A program made the translations under genes and the position numbers. Shown here in pieces: positions 38,627-48,989 of a DNA stretch of 64,000 nt (positions within the stretch are counted from its first letter, which is position 1; every line of letters starts with the position of its first letter). Below the pieces are notes generated by a model. The model searched no databases, was not told the origin of the DNA, and was given only the letters and a program-made list of their open reading frames with translations. Origin of the DNA: a bacterium (GTDB taxonomy: Bacteria; NPL-UPA2; JAUVJM01); the NCBI GenBank assembly GCA_030606215.1, contig JAUWGW010000004.1:44519-108518 (forward strand). The letters run 5' to 3'.

Positions 38627-39280
38627 CTATAAATTTTTAGAGATAGGTTTTAAATACGTTACTTTTGTAACAGGCACTGCGACACTAACAGAAAACAGTT
38701 CTCCTTTCAGCCAGAGATTTATTTCTATCATTTTCGGGAGCTTGCCTCTTAGACTTGAATCCCAGCTTTCTGTCCAGTTCAGCCTATCAAAGTAAGACAG
38801 ATTAAAATCATCCACATCTTTAACAATCGGGAAAACTCTGCCATCAAGCGATTTGAAAAGGGTTTTTCCGTCTAAATAATACTCAATCCTGCTGATACCC
38901 TTCTGATTCGGTCCTGAGCCTTTTGCAGTTGAGCTGAAAGATATACTGTCACCATCATAGTCATTGGATTTCGCATCACAACCTGTAAGATTATTCCTCT
39001 CATTTATAAAAGCATTGCTTATTTCCCCACTCATTTTCCAGAGAATACATCTCGCAGTCTGACACAACTCCATTTTCTCCCTTGTATCCCTCACTGTACG
39101 CATTACCCCCCACAGAGGACTATAAACCACAGCGGCAATAATCCCTATAATTGCAACTGCCATAATTACTTCTACTAAAGTAAATCCGAACTCCACTCTC
39201 TGCCTTTCGTCGGGCTCAGAGACGAGCCCGACTACTGGCTTGACTGAGTTATCGAACGAGGTATGTAACAAGCCTGACAT
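38627..39280 (-). CDS. GspJ-like minor pseudopilin
   Basis: GFTLVEVIMAVAIIGIIAAVVYSPLW prepilin motif; leader contains palindromic repeat. Start uncertain. Confidence 0.78.
   Translation of the reverse strand: MSGLLHTSFDNSVKPVVGLVSEPDERQRVEFGFTLVEVIMAVAIIGIIAAVVYSPLWGVMRTVRDTREKMELCQTARCILWKMSGEISNAFINERNNLTGCDAKSNDYDGDSISFSSTAKGSGPNQKGISRIEYYLDGKTLFKSLDGRVFPIVKDVDDFNLSYFDRLNWTESWDSSLRGKLPKMIEINLWLKGELFSVSVAVPVTKVTYLKPISKNL
39209..39232. repeat. Palindrome in gspJ leader
   Basis: GTCGGGCTCagagacGAGCCCGAC (9-bp arms). Confidence 0.75.
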
Positions 39281-39641
39281 CCTCTTCTCGCGACCCTTCT
39301 TCCCAGGAGACAACAACTTCTACTCTTGAAAGCCCGCTCAACACTTTATTACCTATTCTGACAGGAGTTATGAGTTCCTTCCAGAGAAAACCGGGATGTC
39401 CCTCTCCAAAATCACCCTTTCTCTCACCGGGAATCCTCATTTTCTTCGCTTCAAGTTCAGCAATTCTTTTCTCAGCAAGAAGCATTGCCCTCGTGCTGAG
39501 TTGAGAATGAGTTATCATCTTCAAATTCATTACATGTGCCTGAAGGAGAACTACAAGCCCTATTGCAAGTATACCTACTGCAATCATCACTTCAAGCAAA
39601 GTGAATCCGTTAGTTCGCTTATTTTTCCTCAATATACCCAT
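39249..39641 (-). CDS. GspI-like minor pseudopilin
   Basis: MGILRKNKRTNGFTLLEVMIAVGILAIGLVVLLQAHVMNLKM. Confidence 0.85.
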   Translation of the reverse strand: MGILRKNKRTNGFTLLEVMIAVGILAIGLVVLLQAHVMNLKMITHSQLSTRAMLLAEKRIAELEAKKMRIPGERKGDFGEGHPGFLWKELITPVRIGNKVLSGLSRVEVVVSWEEGSREEDVRLVTYLVR

Positions 39642-40191
39642 TACGAATTTCTGCCCTCCCTGTGAAACAGTTAATTGTTATGGAGAGTTTCTCTCCTTCG
39701 GAATTAACAAGGTGGATAATAGCCGGCTCAACCAATCCATACGGTGAAAAATCAATATGCGCAGTCCCTTCTTCTATTTTCTTGGCTCCTGTGACTACAT
39801 CCTGGAAACTTATTCCCGGCAGAAGTCCTTTCACGCCTGCGAGATTCCCATCCAGTTTTTCCATCTCCCCCTGCAATGTTTCCCTTACACTCCAGTATTC
39901 ATCCTCATCCAGGTCAAAATTAAGTCTGCATTTCCTACCGCTGAATCCAGCTTCATGATAGAGCCAGCTAATTTCGCCTGCAATCCTGCGCGCAGAACTC
40001 GAAAGATGAGTTTCAGGAAAGATGTTCTTGAAATTCGGGAGAACGAAAAGAAATGCGAAACTCAATATAAAAAGTATAATAACAAGCTCAACAAAAGTAA
40101 ACCCAGCCCGTCGGTCAGGGGCGAGGGTAAACCCAGCCCGCCTAATCCAGCTTCCAGGTCCCAATATCGCCGTTTCTTCCCTCCCCACCTT
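39619..40191 (-). CDS. GspH-like minor pseudopilin; start codon uncertain (non-ATG likely)
   Basis: RRAGFTFVELVIILFILSFAFLFVLPNF prepilin motif; duplicated RRAGFT leader. ORF extends farther upstream over gspG without a plausible start. End 40191 is an approximate GTG-region boundary. Confidence 0.65.
   Translation of the reverse strand, partial: KVGREETAILGPGSWIRRAGFTLAPDRRAGFTFVELVIILFILSFAFLFVLPNFKNIFPETHLSSSARRIAGEISWLYHEAGFSGRKCRLNFDLDEDEYWSVRETLQGEMEKLDGNLAGVKGLLPGISFQDVVTGAKKIEEGTAHIDFSPYGLVEPAIIHLVNSEGEKLSITINCFTGRAEIRNGYIEEK
40097..40140. repeat. 30-bp-spaced direct repeat in gspH leader
   Basis: GTAAACCCAGCCCG at 40097-40110 and 40127-40140. Confidence 0.75.
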
Positions 40192-40558
40192 CTTCCCCGT
40201 CCTGACCAAATGATATAATGTCATAATCTCTATCATCCATCCCGGGGCATATATACACATAATCATTTCCCCAAGGGTCTTTCGGCATTCTGGAGAGATA
40301 CTGCTTCCAGTTTGAGGGGATTCTTCCTGTAGTTGGTTTTTCCACAAGAGCCTCAAGCCCCTGTTCAGTTGTCGGGTAGAAACCATTGTCAAGTTTGAAC
40401 ATGGCGAGCGCGCTCTCAAAATTCTTTATCTGAACCTCTGCCGCAGTTCTCCTTGCCTCCTCCTCACGCCCGAGAAAGCGAGGGACAACAATTGTTGCAA
40501 GTATTCCCAGAATCACAACAACAATCATCAACTCTATGAGCGTAAATCCCTTTTTCAT
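40142..40558 (-). CDS. gspG: Type II secretion major pseudopilin GspG
   Basis: MKKGFTLIELMIVVVILGILATIVVPRFLGREEEARRTAAEVQIKNFESALAMFKLDNGFYPTTEQGLEALV. Confidence 0.96.
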   Translation of the reverse strand: MKKGFTLIELMIVVVILGILATIVVPRFLGREEEARRTAAEVQIKNFESALAMFKLDNGFYPTTEQGLEALVEKPTTGRIPSNWKQYLSRMPKDPWGNDYVYICPGMDDRDYDIISFGQDGEEGGEGRNGDIGTWKLD

Positions 40559-41799
40559 CTTATAATCTGATTCATCTCAAATATTGGCAGGAGAATTGCA
40601 AGGACAAGAAACCCTACAACCACCCCCATAATAATAATCATTACCGGTTCAAGAAGTGAGCTCAAAGTAGTAACCGTTGTAGACACCTCATCATCATATG
40701 TGTCAGATATTTTGAATAACATCTCCTCAAGACGCCCGCTTTCCTCACCAGAGGAGATAAGCCGAAGAACAAATGGCGGAAAGATGCCTTCTTTTCTGAG
40801 TGGATTGGTAATACTTTCCCCTTCCTTAACATCCTGCCTCGCGCGGTCAATTGCCTCAGACAGGATTTCATTCCCCATTACATTTCGCGCTATACCAAGT
40901 GATGAAAGTATCGGAACGCCGCTGGCAATCAAAGTCCCAAGCGTCCTGCAGAATCTGGAAATAGCTGATTTAATTACAAGTTTCCCGACAACCGGCAACC
41001 TCAACTTCATGCGGTCATAAACCTTTCTCCCGGAATCTGTCTTACCTATCTGGGAAAAACCCCAAAAAATAGCAATGATGCTTATAAAGAGCAGCCACCA
41101 GAATTTATTAAAAAAATCACCTGCAGAAATGAGAATTCTGGTCGGTAACGGGAGAACCTCCGACATCTCCACAAAAATCCGTGTTAACGCGGGGAGTACC
41201 ACCGCCAGCAGAAAAGATACAATGCCTGTCCCAATAATAGCCACCAGAATAGGATATGCCAGGACTGCGCGAAGCCTGTCTCTGGAAGCAATTTCTTTCT
41301 CAGTAAATTCAGAAAGTTCCCGGAGAACACTCTCAAGAGTCCCGCTTGATTCCCCAGCCTTTACCATATTAATAAATACGGGAGAAAAAATTCCCGGATA
41401 TGAAGAAAGCGCTTCGGACAGAAACTTCCCCTCGCTGACTTTTTCCTTTATATCTGCAACTACATCTGTTAAAGCTTTATTTTCTTCCGCCTGCTCAGTG
41501 AGGGCAGAAAGTGCCTCAACAAGCGGGAAACCCGCTTCAAGAAGTGTTGTGAGTTGTCTTGAAAAAGTTGCTACGTCCCTCTTCCTCACACGGTTCCATA
41601 AGTCCACTCTGAAACCAGTGGAACTTTTTGCCTCTAACCTTACCGGATATATTCCATCATTACGTAGGTTGAAACGGGCATCACTCGCAGTAGGAGCAGA
41701 AACAGTTCCATGCAGTCTCTTCCCGATTTTATCAAGAGCTACATACTCAAAAATTGCCACCTCTCTAGTTCTCCTGAGTAACTCGCAGAACTTCCTCAA
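40555..41799 (-). CDS. gspF: Type II secretion inner membrane protein GspF
   Basis: VATFSRQLTTLLEAGFPLVEALSALTEQ...LLEPVMIIIMGVVVGFLVLAILLPIFEMNQII. Confidence 0.95.
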   Translation of the reverse strand: MRKFCELLRRTREVAIFEYVALDKIGKRLHGTVSAPTASDARFNLRNDGIYPVRLEAKSSTGFRVDLWNRVRKRDVATFSRQLTTLLEAGFPLVEALSALTEQAEENKALTDVVADIKEKVSEGKFLSEALSSYPGIFSPVFINMVKAGESSGTLESVLRELSEFTEKEIASRDRLRAVLAYPILVAIIGTGIVSFLLAVVLPALTRIFVEMSEVLPLPTRILISAGDFFNKFWWLLFISIIAIFWGFSQIGKTDSGRKVYDRMKLRLPVVGKLVIKSAISRFCRTLGTLIASGVPILSSLGIARNVMGNEILSEAIDRARQDVKEGESITNPLRKEGIFPPFVLRLISSGEESGRLEEMLFKISDTYDDEVSTTVTTLSSLLEPVMIIIMGVVVGFLVLAILLPIFEMNQIIR

Positions 41800-43450
41800 T
41801 AGTCGTAATCCCCTTCAAGACTTTTGCCGCACCATCATTCTGCAGACTCTCCATCCCTTTCTCAAAAGCCTTCTTCCTTATAGTATTTGAATCAGCTCTA
41901 TCCAGAATCAACTTTCTAAGTTCTTCATCAATCACAACGAGCTCATATATCCCGGTTCTCCCGCGATAACCTGTACTAAGACAGTGCTGACATCCCTTCC
42001 CCCGGGAAAGAGCCTCAACACCCTCCTTCTTTAAACCAATTTCAGCCAGAGCTTCCTCATCAGGATTGTAAGACTCTCTGCACTTCTCACATATGAGACG
42101 CACAAGCCTCTGAGCAACAACAGCAATAACGGACGATGAGATGAGATAGGGTTCAATACCCATATCAAGCAGCCTTGTTATAGCGCCCGAGGCGTCATTT
42201 GTGTGAAGAGTGCTGAAAACGAGATGCCCTGTGAGAGATGCATGAATTGCAATCTCAGCTGTTTCTATATCCCTAATTTCCCCAATCATAATTATATCAG
42301 GGTCCTGCCTGACAATATGGCGAAGACCACTGGCAAATGTCAACCCTATCTTTGGCTTTACCTGAATCTGACTTATCCCGGGCAGCTGATATTCAATAGG
42401 GTCTTCAACAGTAATGATGTTTTTATCAGGCGAGTTGATTTTGCTGAGAGCCGCATACAGAGTTGTTGTTTTCCCCGAGCCTGTAGGTCCTGTAACAAGA
42501 ATTATTCCATGAGAACTGTAGATAAGGTGATTGACAGCTGCTAATTTGTCCGATGAAAGCCCTAATTCCTCAAGACCGAAGAAGAGATTCTCCTTATCAA
42601 GCAGACGCATCACCACCCGCTCTCCAAAAGCCGTAGGGATAATGGAAACGCGGATGTCTATCTGCCGGTCATCGATTTTTATTGTCGCCCGCCCATCCTG
42701 CGGAAGTCTCCTCTCTGCAATGTTCAGCTTTGCCATTACCTTTATACGGGAGATAATAGCTGCCTGATGCCGCTTTGGAGGTGTAAGAACATCATGCAGA
42801 ATGCCGTCAACCCGGTATCGCACCCTGAGTTCCTTTTCATAAGGCTGAATATGAATATCACTTGCTCTTTCCTTAACTGCCTGGAAAAGAATCAGGTTCA
42901 CAAATTTTATGATTGGAGCTTTATTCGCTAAATCAAGAAGGTCTTCTGACTCTTCACCCACCTCAGAAGCAACTTCAACTTCTTCCATATCCTGGAGCAT
43001 CTTCTCAGCAGTATTCTCGCGAGAACCATAAAACTTCTCAATCGCACGCCCCAGCTCTTCTTCAAGAACCACCACAACTTTAACTCCGGAACCGAGAATA
43101 ACACCAATCTCATTTAAGATTTCTGCATTCAGCGGGTCTGATGTGGCAACTGTCACAAAACCATTCTCGCACTTTAAAGGGAAGCATCTATTCTGTCTCA
43201 GGAAAGGTTCGGAGAAAGTTCCTATAATGGAAGACTCAACTGATTCACCATCTATCTCACTCAAGTATGGCACCCCAAGCAGCATGGACAAGCTCTTGAG
43301 CATCTCCTCTTCAGGTACATATCCATTCTCAACAAGTATTCTGTCAACCCGCATGCCGGATTCTCTCTGTATTGAGAGACTTTCCTCCCATTGCTCTTCA
43401 GTGAGAAATCCCTTTTCTATTAAATCTTTCTTTAGCGTTTCTATCGTCAT
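41765..43450 (-). CDS. gspE: Type II secretion ATPase GspE
   Basis: GIILVTGPTGSGKTTTLYAAL, Asp box, GEIRDIETAEIAIHASLTGHLVFSTLHTNDA, ICEKCRE/GCQHCLSTGYRGRTGIYE. Confidence 0.96.
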   Translation of the reverse strand: MTIETLKKDLIEKGFLTEEQWEESLSIQRESGMRVDRILVENGYVPEEEMLKSLSMLLGVPYLSEIDGESVESSIIGTFSEPFLRQNRCFPLKCENGFVTVATSDPLNAEILNEIGVILGSGVKVVVVLEEELGRAIEKFYGSRENTAEKMLQDMEEVEVASEVGEESEDLLDLANKAPIIKFVNLILFQAVKERASDIHIQPYEKELRVRYRVDGILHDVLTPPKRHQAAIISRIKVMAKLNIAERRLPQDGRATIKIDDRQIDIRVSIIPTAFGERVVMRLLDKENLFFGLEELGLSSDKLAAVNHLIYSSHGIILVTGPTGSGKTTTLYAALSKINSPDKNIITVEDPIEYQLPGISQIQVKPKIGLTFASGLRHIVRQDPDIIMIGEIRDIETAEIAIHASLTGHLVFSTLHTNDASGAITRLLDMGIEPYLISSSVIAVVAQRLVRLICEKCRESYNPDEEALAEIGLKKEGVEALSRGKGCQHCLSTGYRGRTGIYELVVIDEELRKLILDRADSNTIRKKAFEKGMESLQNDGAAKVLKGITTIEEVLRVTQEN

Positions 43451-45132
43451 AACTTGCCGGGCAGGATAGCCTCTCCTTCTTTCTTCTTCTCCTCTGTTAT
43501 CTTCTCCATATCCTCAGGTGTGGCTATTACATGAGGTGTTATAAGAATTAAAAGACTTGTTTTCTGGATAACATCCCTGCTGCTTCTGAAAAGCAAACCA
43601 AGTATTGGTATATCTCCAAGGATTGGAACCTTATGGACCACTCTCTGTTTATCATCCCGGATAAGACCACCGATGACAACCGTGCTTCCATTTCTAACCT
43701 CCACTGTGTTTTTAATCTCCCTTTTGATAGTAGCTGGAGTATCAGGGTTTGGACCTTCTGTTAACTTTTCAATCAGTTCGTATATTTCAAGGCGAACAAA
43801 TCCCTTCGGACTGATATGAGGGGTTATCCTTAATTTGATACCAACATCTTTGTATTCATAGGTCTTGATGACAGTCGGAGTTGCGGCATCGGTTTCTGTT
43901 ATCCGTGATTGGGTTACATACGGGACATTTTTCCCGATGAGAATCTCAGCTTCCTCATTATCCCGGGTAAAAAGATAAGGAGCTGATAATATATTAAAAT
44001 CAGAATCTTTCCTGTAGTAATTGATAATCGCCCCGATTTGAGAGCCTTTCATTACTCCAAGAACAGCTCCTGAAAGTTCCCCCGTTTTAAAAGCATCGCG
44101 CAGATCATAAGAAGTGCCGCCAAATACTCTCTCACTTCCTTCTACCGGCTCATCCCATGTAGCAAGCTCAGTCCCGAATTCAGAGAGTTTATCAAGACTC
44201 ACCTCGGCAATGAGAGCTTCTATAAGAACCTGGGCCCTTTTTATATCAAGTTTCCTGATAACTTTTTCAAGAACTGTATAATCCCGCGGAAGCGCCGTTA
44301 TCACGAGAGAATTTGTAAGTTTATCAGCCACTATTACCGGTTTTGCCTCAAGAGCTATCCCCCCTGCTTTTATAGGAACTCTACGCTGTCTTTTCTGAGC
44401 TGTTTCTTCTACTCTGATCCCGCTCAACACCTTTGCAAGTTCTTCAGGACCAGCATTCTCCAGATAATATACATATATCTTCTTCTCGCCAGCGGGACTT
44501 TCCTTATCCACTTCCTGTATTATCTTCAGCAAACGATGTATGTTAGAAGAAGTGTCAGTAATAACAATAGTATTTGTCTGAGATGAAACAACAACACTCC
44601 CATCCTTCGGCACAAGTGGTCCAATCAGCCTCCAGACATCCTGAACATCAGCATGTTCAAGACGAACTATCTGAGTAAAAATCCTGTCATCTCCTGGTAT
44701 AGCTTCAATCTCTTTCCCGATTCTCGTTTCCACACTCTTCAGTTTCGCATCAGCTCTGGGCACAATTTTTACAAGTTCCCCTGACGGAACCATTGCCAGC
44801 CCTTTAACCTCAAGAATAGATTGAAGAGCTTTGTATGTATCATCAATAGAAATCTTCCTTGGACAGCTAACAGTTACAGAACCCCTAACCTGTGTTTCAT
44901 CAAATACAAAATTTGTTTTGGTCAATTCGCCAACCAGTTTAATGATAAGTTTGACATCAGCATTGTCAAAGTTGAATGAGACGAGTTCCTCTTCTGCTTC
45001 TGCCAGACTTGCCCCGTTTAGAAATTCACTTCCAACGGGGCTTGAAGAAAGCAGAAACATCCCCAGAATAGGAATAAGCCAGAAATTTACTACAGAAATT
45101 CTCACTTTTATTCTCCCTTTTTTCCCACCCAA
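43447..45132 (-). CDS. gspD: Type II secretion secretin GspD
   Basis: VVSSQTNTIVITDTSSNIHRLLKIIQEVD; VLIEALIAEVSLDKLSEFG; STVVIGGLIRDDKQRVVHKVPILGDIPILGLLFRS. Confidence 0.95.
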   Translation of the reverse strand: MGGKKGRIKVRISVVNFWLIPILGMFLLSSSPVGSEFLNGASLAEAEEELVSFNFDNADVKLIIKLVGELTKTNFVFDETQVRGSVTVSCPRKISIDDTYKALQSILEVKGLAMVPSGELVKIVPRADAKLKSVETRIGKEIEAIPGDDRIFTQIVRLEHADVQDVWRLIGPLVPKDGSVVVSSQTNTIVITDTSSNIHRLLKIIQEVDKESPAGEKKIYVYYLENAGPEELAKVLSGIRVEETAQKRQRRVPIKAGGIALEAKPVIVADKLTNSLVITALPRDYTVLEKVIRKLDIKRAQVLIEALIAEVSLDKLSEFGTELATWDEPVEGSERVFGGTSYDLRDAFKTGELSGAVLGVMKGSQIGAIINYYRKDSDFNILSAPYLFTRDNEEAEILIGKNVPYVTQSRITETDAATPTVIKTYEYKDVGIKLRITPHISPKGFVRLEIYELIEKLTEGPNPDTPATIKREIKNTVEVRNGSTVVIGGLIRDDKQRVVHKVPILGDIPILGLLFRSSRDVIQKTSLLILITPHVIATPEDMEKITEEKKKEGEAILPGKL

Positions 45133-45141
45133 TACAATATA

Positions 45142-47043
45142 TTATACATCTGCACTTACATCAAGGACTTTTTTCTGCTTGCATCTCTTTATATAAACCA
45201 TCAGAATTGAGATAGCCGCCGGTGTTATTCCGGGAATTCTGCCTGCCTGTCCAAGAGAAACAGGGCGGATCTTAGAAAGTTTCTCTCTTACTTCCAGTGA
45301 AAGAGATTCAACTTCATCATAATTAAAATCAGATGGTATCTCAATTTTTTCTATCCTCCTGAATTTCTCTATCTCCTTCTCCTGCATCTCAATATAACCC
45401 TGATATTTGACCTGAATCTCTACTTGTCTTGCAACTCTTAGAGAAATACTTTTCACACTTTCATCAAATTGTGACAGGTCAGAGTAGTGAATTTCGGGGC
45501 GTGACAGTAAATTCTGCAAAGTTACAACTTTTTTGATAGGCTGCGTTCCAAATTCTTGCAATTTTTCATTAATAGCTTTACACGGAGTCAGTTTAACTTC
45601 TTTTAACCTTGCCAGCTCTGAGTTTACAGCTTCACGTAAAGCAAAAACTTTCCTATGAGTTTTCTTCTTCAGGAGACCTATCTTATATCCTGTTTCACTG
45701 AGTCTTAAGTCTGCATTATCCTCACGCAATAACAACCTGTATTCAGCGCGGGATGTGAACATCCTGTAAGGTTCATCCGTTCCCTTTGTAACAAGGTCAT
45801 CAATCAGAACACCGATGTAGGCAGTTGAGCGTCCAAGAATAAGTGGTTTCTTTCCCTGCACGAATAACGATGCGTTAATACCGGCTACTAACCCCTGAGC
45901 GCCTGCTTCCTCATAACCTGTTGTCCCGTTAATCTGCCCGGCAAGATATAAGTTCGCAACAAGCTTTGTCTCAAGAGTTGGTTTTAGCTGCGTTGGGTCA
46001 ACATAGTCATGTTCAATACCATAACCCGGTCTCATTACCTTAACCCTCTCAAGCCCTCTGATACTGTGAAGCATCTCAAGCTGGACATCTACAGGAAGAC
46101 TTGTAGCTAAACCGTTTGGATAAAATTCTTTTGTTTTTAATCCCTCAGGTTCAATAAAAATGTGATGACTCTCCCTATCTGAAAATTTCATCACTTTATC
46201 TTCTATTGAGGGACAATATCTCACACCCTTTCCCTTTATGATGCCGCTGTAAAGAGGCGAGCGGTCAAGATTATCAGTTATTATTTTGTGGGTCCTGGGA
46301 TTTGTAAATGCTATGAAACATGGAATTTGTTTCCGTCTCCATTTATGATGCGAGAATGAAAATGGAACAGGATTTTCATCTCCTTCCTGAAGCTTCAATT
46401 TACTGAAATCAATTGTTTTTCCATCAAGACGTGGACAGGTCCCTGTTTTGAACCTGCCGAGTTTAAATCCAATTTTGTTTAAGTTTAATGGAAGTTTGCG
46501 AGATGCTATTTCCCCAATTCTTCCTCCAGGGAAATGTGTCAAACCTATATGAATAAGACCGTTTAAGAAAGTCCCGGGGCAGATTATGACCGTCTTCCCC
46601 GCAAATACCTCACCAATACTTGTCCTGACACCTTCAACACTATCTCCTTCGATAGTTACATCCTCAACAAGAGCCTGTTTCAGGTCAAGCCTCTCCTGTT
46701 TTTCCAGAACTTCCTTCATATAAACCCGGTATGCCTGTCTATCCGCCTGCGCTCTTGATGAATGAACAGCAGGTCCCATACTTGTATTGAGCATGCGAAA
46801 CTGTATAGCTGCTGCGTCAATTGCTTTTCCCATCTCCCCGCCAAGAGCATCTATCTCCTTTACAAGCTGTCCTTTCGCAAGACCGCCAATTGCAGGATTA
46901 CACGACATAAAACCGATTGTATCAAGGTTCATTGTGAGAAGAAGGGTTTTCATTCCCAGACGGGCAGAAGCAAGAGATGCTTCACAACCAGCATGCCCCC
47001 CACCAACAACAATAACATCATATTCTTGAGGATATGCAGGCAT
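45142..47043 (-). CDS. mnmG: tRNA uridine-5-carboxymethylaminomethyl modification enzyme MnmG
   Basis: [62 protein letters not shown]. Confidence 0.97.
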   Translation of the reverse strand: MPAYPQEYDVIVVGGGHAGCEASLASARLGMKTLLLTMNLDTIGFMSCNPAIGGLAKGQLVKEIDALGGEMGKAIDAAAIQFRMLNTSMGPAVHSSRAQADRQAYRVYMKEVLEKQERLDLKQALVEDVTIEGDSVEGVRTSIGEVFAGKTVIICPGTFLNGLIHIGLTHFPGGRIGEIASRKLPLNLNKIGFKLGRFKTGTCPRLDGKTIDFSKLKLQEGDENPVPFSFSHHKWRRKQIPCFIAFTNPRTHKIITDNLDRSPLYSGIIKGKGVRYCPSIEDKVMKFSDRESHHIFIEPEGLKTKEFYPNGLATSLPVDVQLEMLHSIRGLERVKVMRPGYGIEHDYVDPTQLKPTLETKLVANLYLAGQINGTTGYEEAGAQGLVAGINASLFVQGKKPLILGRSTAYIGVLIDDLVTKGTDEPYRMFTSRAEYRLLLREDNADLRLSETGYKIGLLKKKTHRKVFALREAVNSELARLKEVKLTPCKAINEKLQEFGTQPIKKVVTLQNLLSRPEIHYSDLSQFDESVKSISLRVARQVEIQVKYQGYIEMQEKEIEKFRRIEKIEIPSDFNYDEVESLSLEVREKLSKIRPVSLGQAGRIPGITPAAISILMVYIKRCKQKKVLDVSADV

Positions 47044-47051
47044 CTTCTTTA

Positions 47052-47160
47052 TTAATATCTTCCAAGCTCTCTTGCCACCTCATACATAGTGACTATATTC
47101 TCCAGCGGGATATCCGGTTGAAGATTATGACTTAGAGAAAAAAACTCTTTCCTTAGAATT
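47052..47160 (-). pseudogene. C-terminal remnant resembling uroporphyrinogen decarboxylase-family protein
   Basis: Manual translation [35 protein letters not shown], similar to UROD-family C-terminal HNI/LQPDVPPENI..YEAAREYGRY; no N-terminal part present. Confidence 0.55.
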
Positions 47161-48047
47161 CATCTCTTCAAAAAGAAGGGATTGCTCCAGGCTATTCTTC
47201 CTCTTCTATCAATACATTCAACTCTGACATATTCTTCTTCATTCAGAGAAAATTCTGCTTTAGTAAGAAATTTATCTCCTTCTGCCTGAAAGCTCCTTCC
47301 TTTAGAACTATTACAAATGAAATTGATTCTTATTGCCTGAGAACAAGAAACTTCAATTTTGTTCCCCTCTAATTTAATGTCTTCAATTATTGGCCCACAA
47401 CTGGAATAGAAGTTTCCTTTTCCGATTGCTCCTAAGACCTCATTCTGGGTAGGGCTTTTAGCCTTTACCATAATCCAGCCACTCCCAGCATAAAAAGGCA
47501 AGGTAAAACGGTGAGTATCATCTACAGCAAATCCGAAAAGTCTCTTTCCCCGGACAAGCAAACCATCCCAGTGGACAGATGAAATCCCTTTGCCGATTGC
47601 TAAATCACAATGAGTATTAAAAACCTCTATCCCTAATATCCCCTCTAAAGGAACAAAATCACCAATTGTAAGAGAAGACCAGTAAGGATGGCCAAGAATT
47701 ACTTCCCCTCCTTTCGCCTTCACAACATCTATAATTTCCCGAGCTGTAGTTTCTTCCTCCAGTTCAGGAGGTTCCGAAATATTAAGACAAAGGAGATGAT
47801 AATCCTGTCCTAATTCAGCCTCGCCCACTCCAATCTCCACCCCCTTGATGAGAAGGAAATTGGGAAAGGCTCCCTCCACCTCCGTCACCTTGTTATGGTC
47901 GGTTATGGCTAAAAAATCATAGCCTCTATCTCTATACCAGGCTGCTACCTCCTCTGGTGACAATTCTCCGTCGGAATTGGTAGTATGCGTATGCAAGTTT
48001 CCTTTATACCAACTCCCTTCCGTTCTAAAAGGATTCTTTTCTCCCAT
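47160..48047 (-). CDS. PHP-domain metallohydrolase (CehA/McbA-like)
   Basis: YKGNLHTHTTNSDGELSPEEVAAWYRDRGYDFLAITDHNKVT...GGEVILGHPYW. Confidence 0.92.
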   Translation of the reverse strand: MGEKNPFRTEGSWYKGNLHTHTTNSDGELSPEEVAAWYRDRGYDFLAITDHNKVTEVEGAFPNFLLIKGVEIGVGEAELGQDYHLLCLNISEPPELEEETTAREIIDVVKAKGGEVILGHPYWSSLTIGDFVPLEGILGIEVFNTHCDLAIGKGISSVHWDGLLVRGKRLFGFAVDDTHRFTLPFYAGSGWIMVKAKSPTQNEVLGAIGKGNFYSSCGPIIEDIKLEGNKIEVSCSQAIRINFICNSSKGRSFQAEGDKFLTKAEFSLNEEEYVRVECIDRRGRIAWSNPFFLKR

Positions 48048-48204
48048 TATTTATCCCCCTTGACACTACCTGTGTCTATCCGTGTTTACATATTATCACA
48101 ACTTCCCCACAAAACAAGAAAAATGGACTAACAATCTCCCACAAAACACTTGACAAATAAGAAAACTACCATAATCATAGGAGTAGGTCACAGTTTCAGG
48201 AGGG

Positions 48205-48774
48205 ATGAGTATGCACGATGATTATTTAAGCGCCAAGGACAAAGTTGTAGGGGAGTTAAAGGAGGCTCTGGGACGAGTTCCAACAGAAGCAGTAAATCAA
48301 CTCTTAGATTGTGTAACGAAGCATAGAAAAGTATTTGTGATTGGTGCCGGTCGGGTTATGTTAATTATGCAAGCGCTGGCAAAAAGATTAATGCATCTGG
48401 GTATCGACTCCTACGTAGTTGGAGAAACGACTGTCCCCCAGTTAAATGAAGGAGACCTGCTGATTGCCGGTTCTGCTTCCGGAGAGACAATGACCACCGT
48501 TAATATGGCAAAATCGGGGAAGAAGCTTGGCGCTGTTGTTGCCGTTATTACTGCCAGCCCGGAATCTGCACTGGCAAGGATTGCGGATATTCGCATAGTG
48601 ATTCCAGCCCGTGCCGAGCTGAAAAGAAAAGGAGAATTCAAGTCTATTCAACCAATGGACAATCTTTTCGAACAGAGCCTTCTGCTATTTTCTGATATTC
48701 TCTGTATGCTGGCGCAGAAAAAACTCGGCATTTCACAAGAAGAGATGTGGAAAAGACATACAAATCTGGAGTAG
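48205..48774 (+). CDS. SIS-domain 6-phospho-3-hexuloisomerase-like protein (start may be second ATG at 48211)
   Basis: VFVIGAGRVMLIMQALAKRLMHLGIDSYVVGETTVPQLNEGDLLIAGSASGETMTTVNMAK...SIQPMDNLFEQSLLLFSDILCMLAQKK; AGGAGG is directly upstream of the first ATG and better spaced for the second. Confidence 0.88.
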   Translation: MSMHDDYLSAKDKVVGELKEALGRVPTEAVNQLLDCVTKHRKVFVIGAGRVMLIMQALAKRLMHLGIDSYVVGETTVPQLNEGDLLIAGSASGETMTTVNMAKSGKKLGAVVAVITASPESALARIADIRIVIPARAELKRKGEFKSIQPMDNLFEQSLLLFSDILCMLAQKKLGISQEEMWKRHTNLE

Positions 48775-48817
48775 CGCAGGAGACCCACAATATTCTACCA
48801 AGATTTACCAAAAGTCC

Positions 48818-48986
48818 TCATTTGTTTTTCTTTTTTAACTTCTTCTCAATATTCTCAAAGACTTCATCTTTTTATATATCTTTCTCCTTGAGAAATCAAT
48901 TTTAGCAATCTTATTGTATTTCGCATATTTTCGTAACTTTGCGGATCTTCCAAAATTTGATATGCGATATCTTTAAAGGAATTCAT
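48818..48986 (-). pseudogene. Frameshifted small ORF (possible antitoxin remnant)
   Basis: MNSFKDIAYQILEDPQSYENMRNTIRLLKLISQGERYIKR*; removing one A of an A run reads on as ...YIKDEVFENIEKKLKKKNK*. Confidence 0.35.
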
Positions 48987-48989
48987 AAT

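Noticed and set aside
41075-41890. 271-aa plus-strand ORF
   Set aside because: Antisense to gspF/gspE; Ser/Thr-rich shadow ORF.
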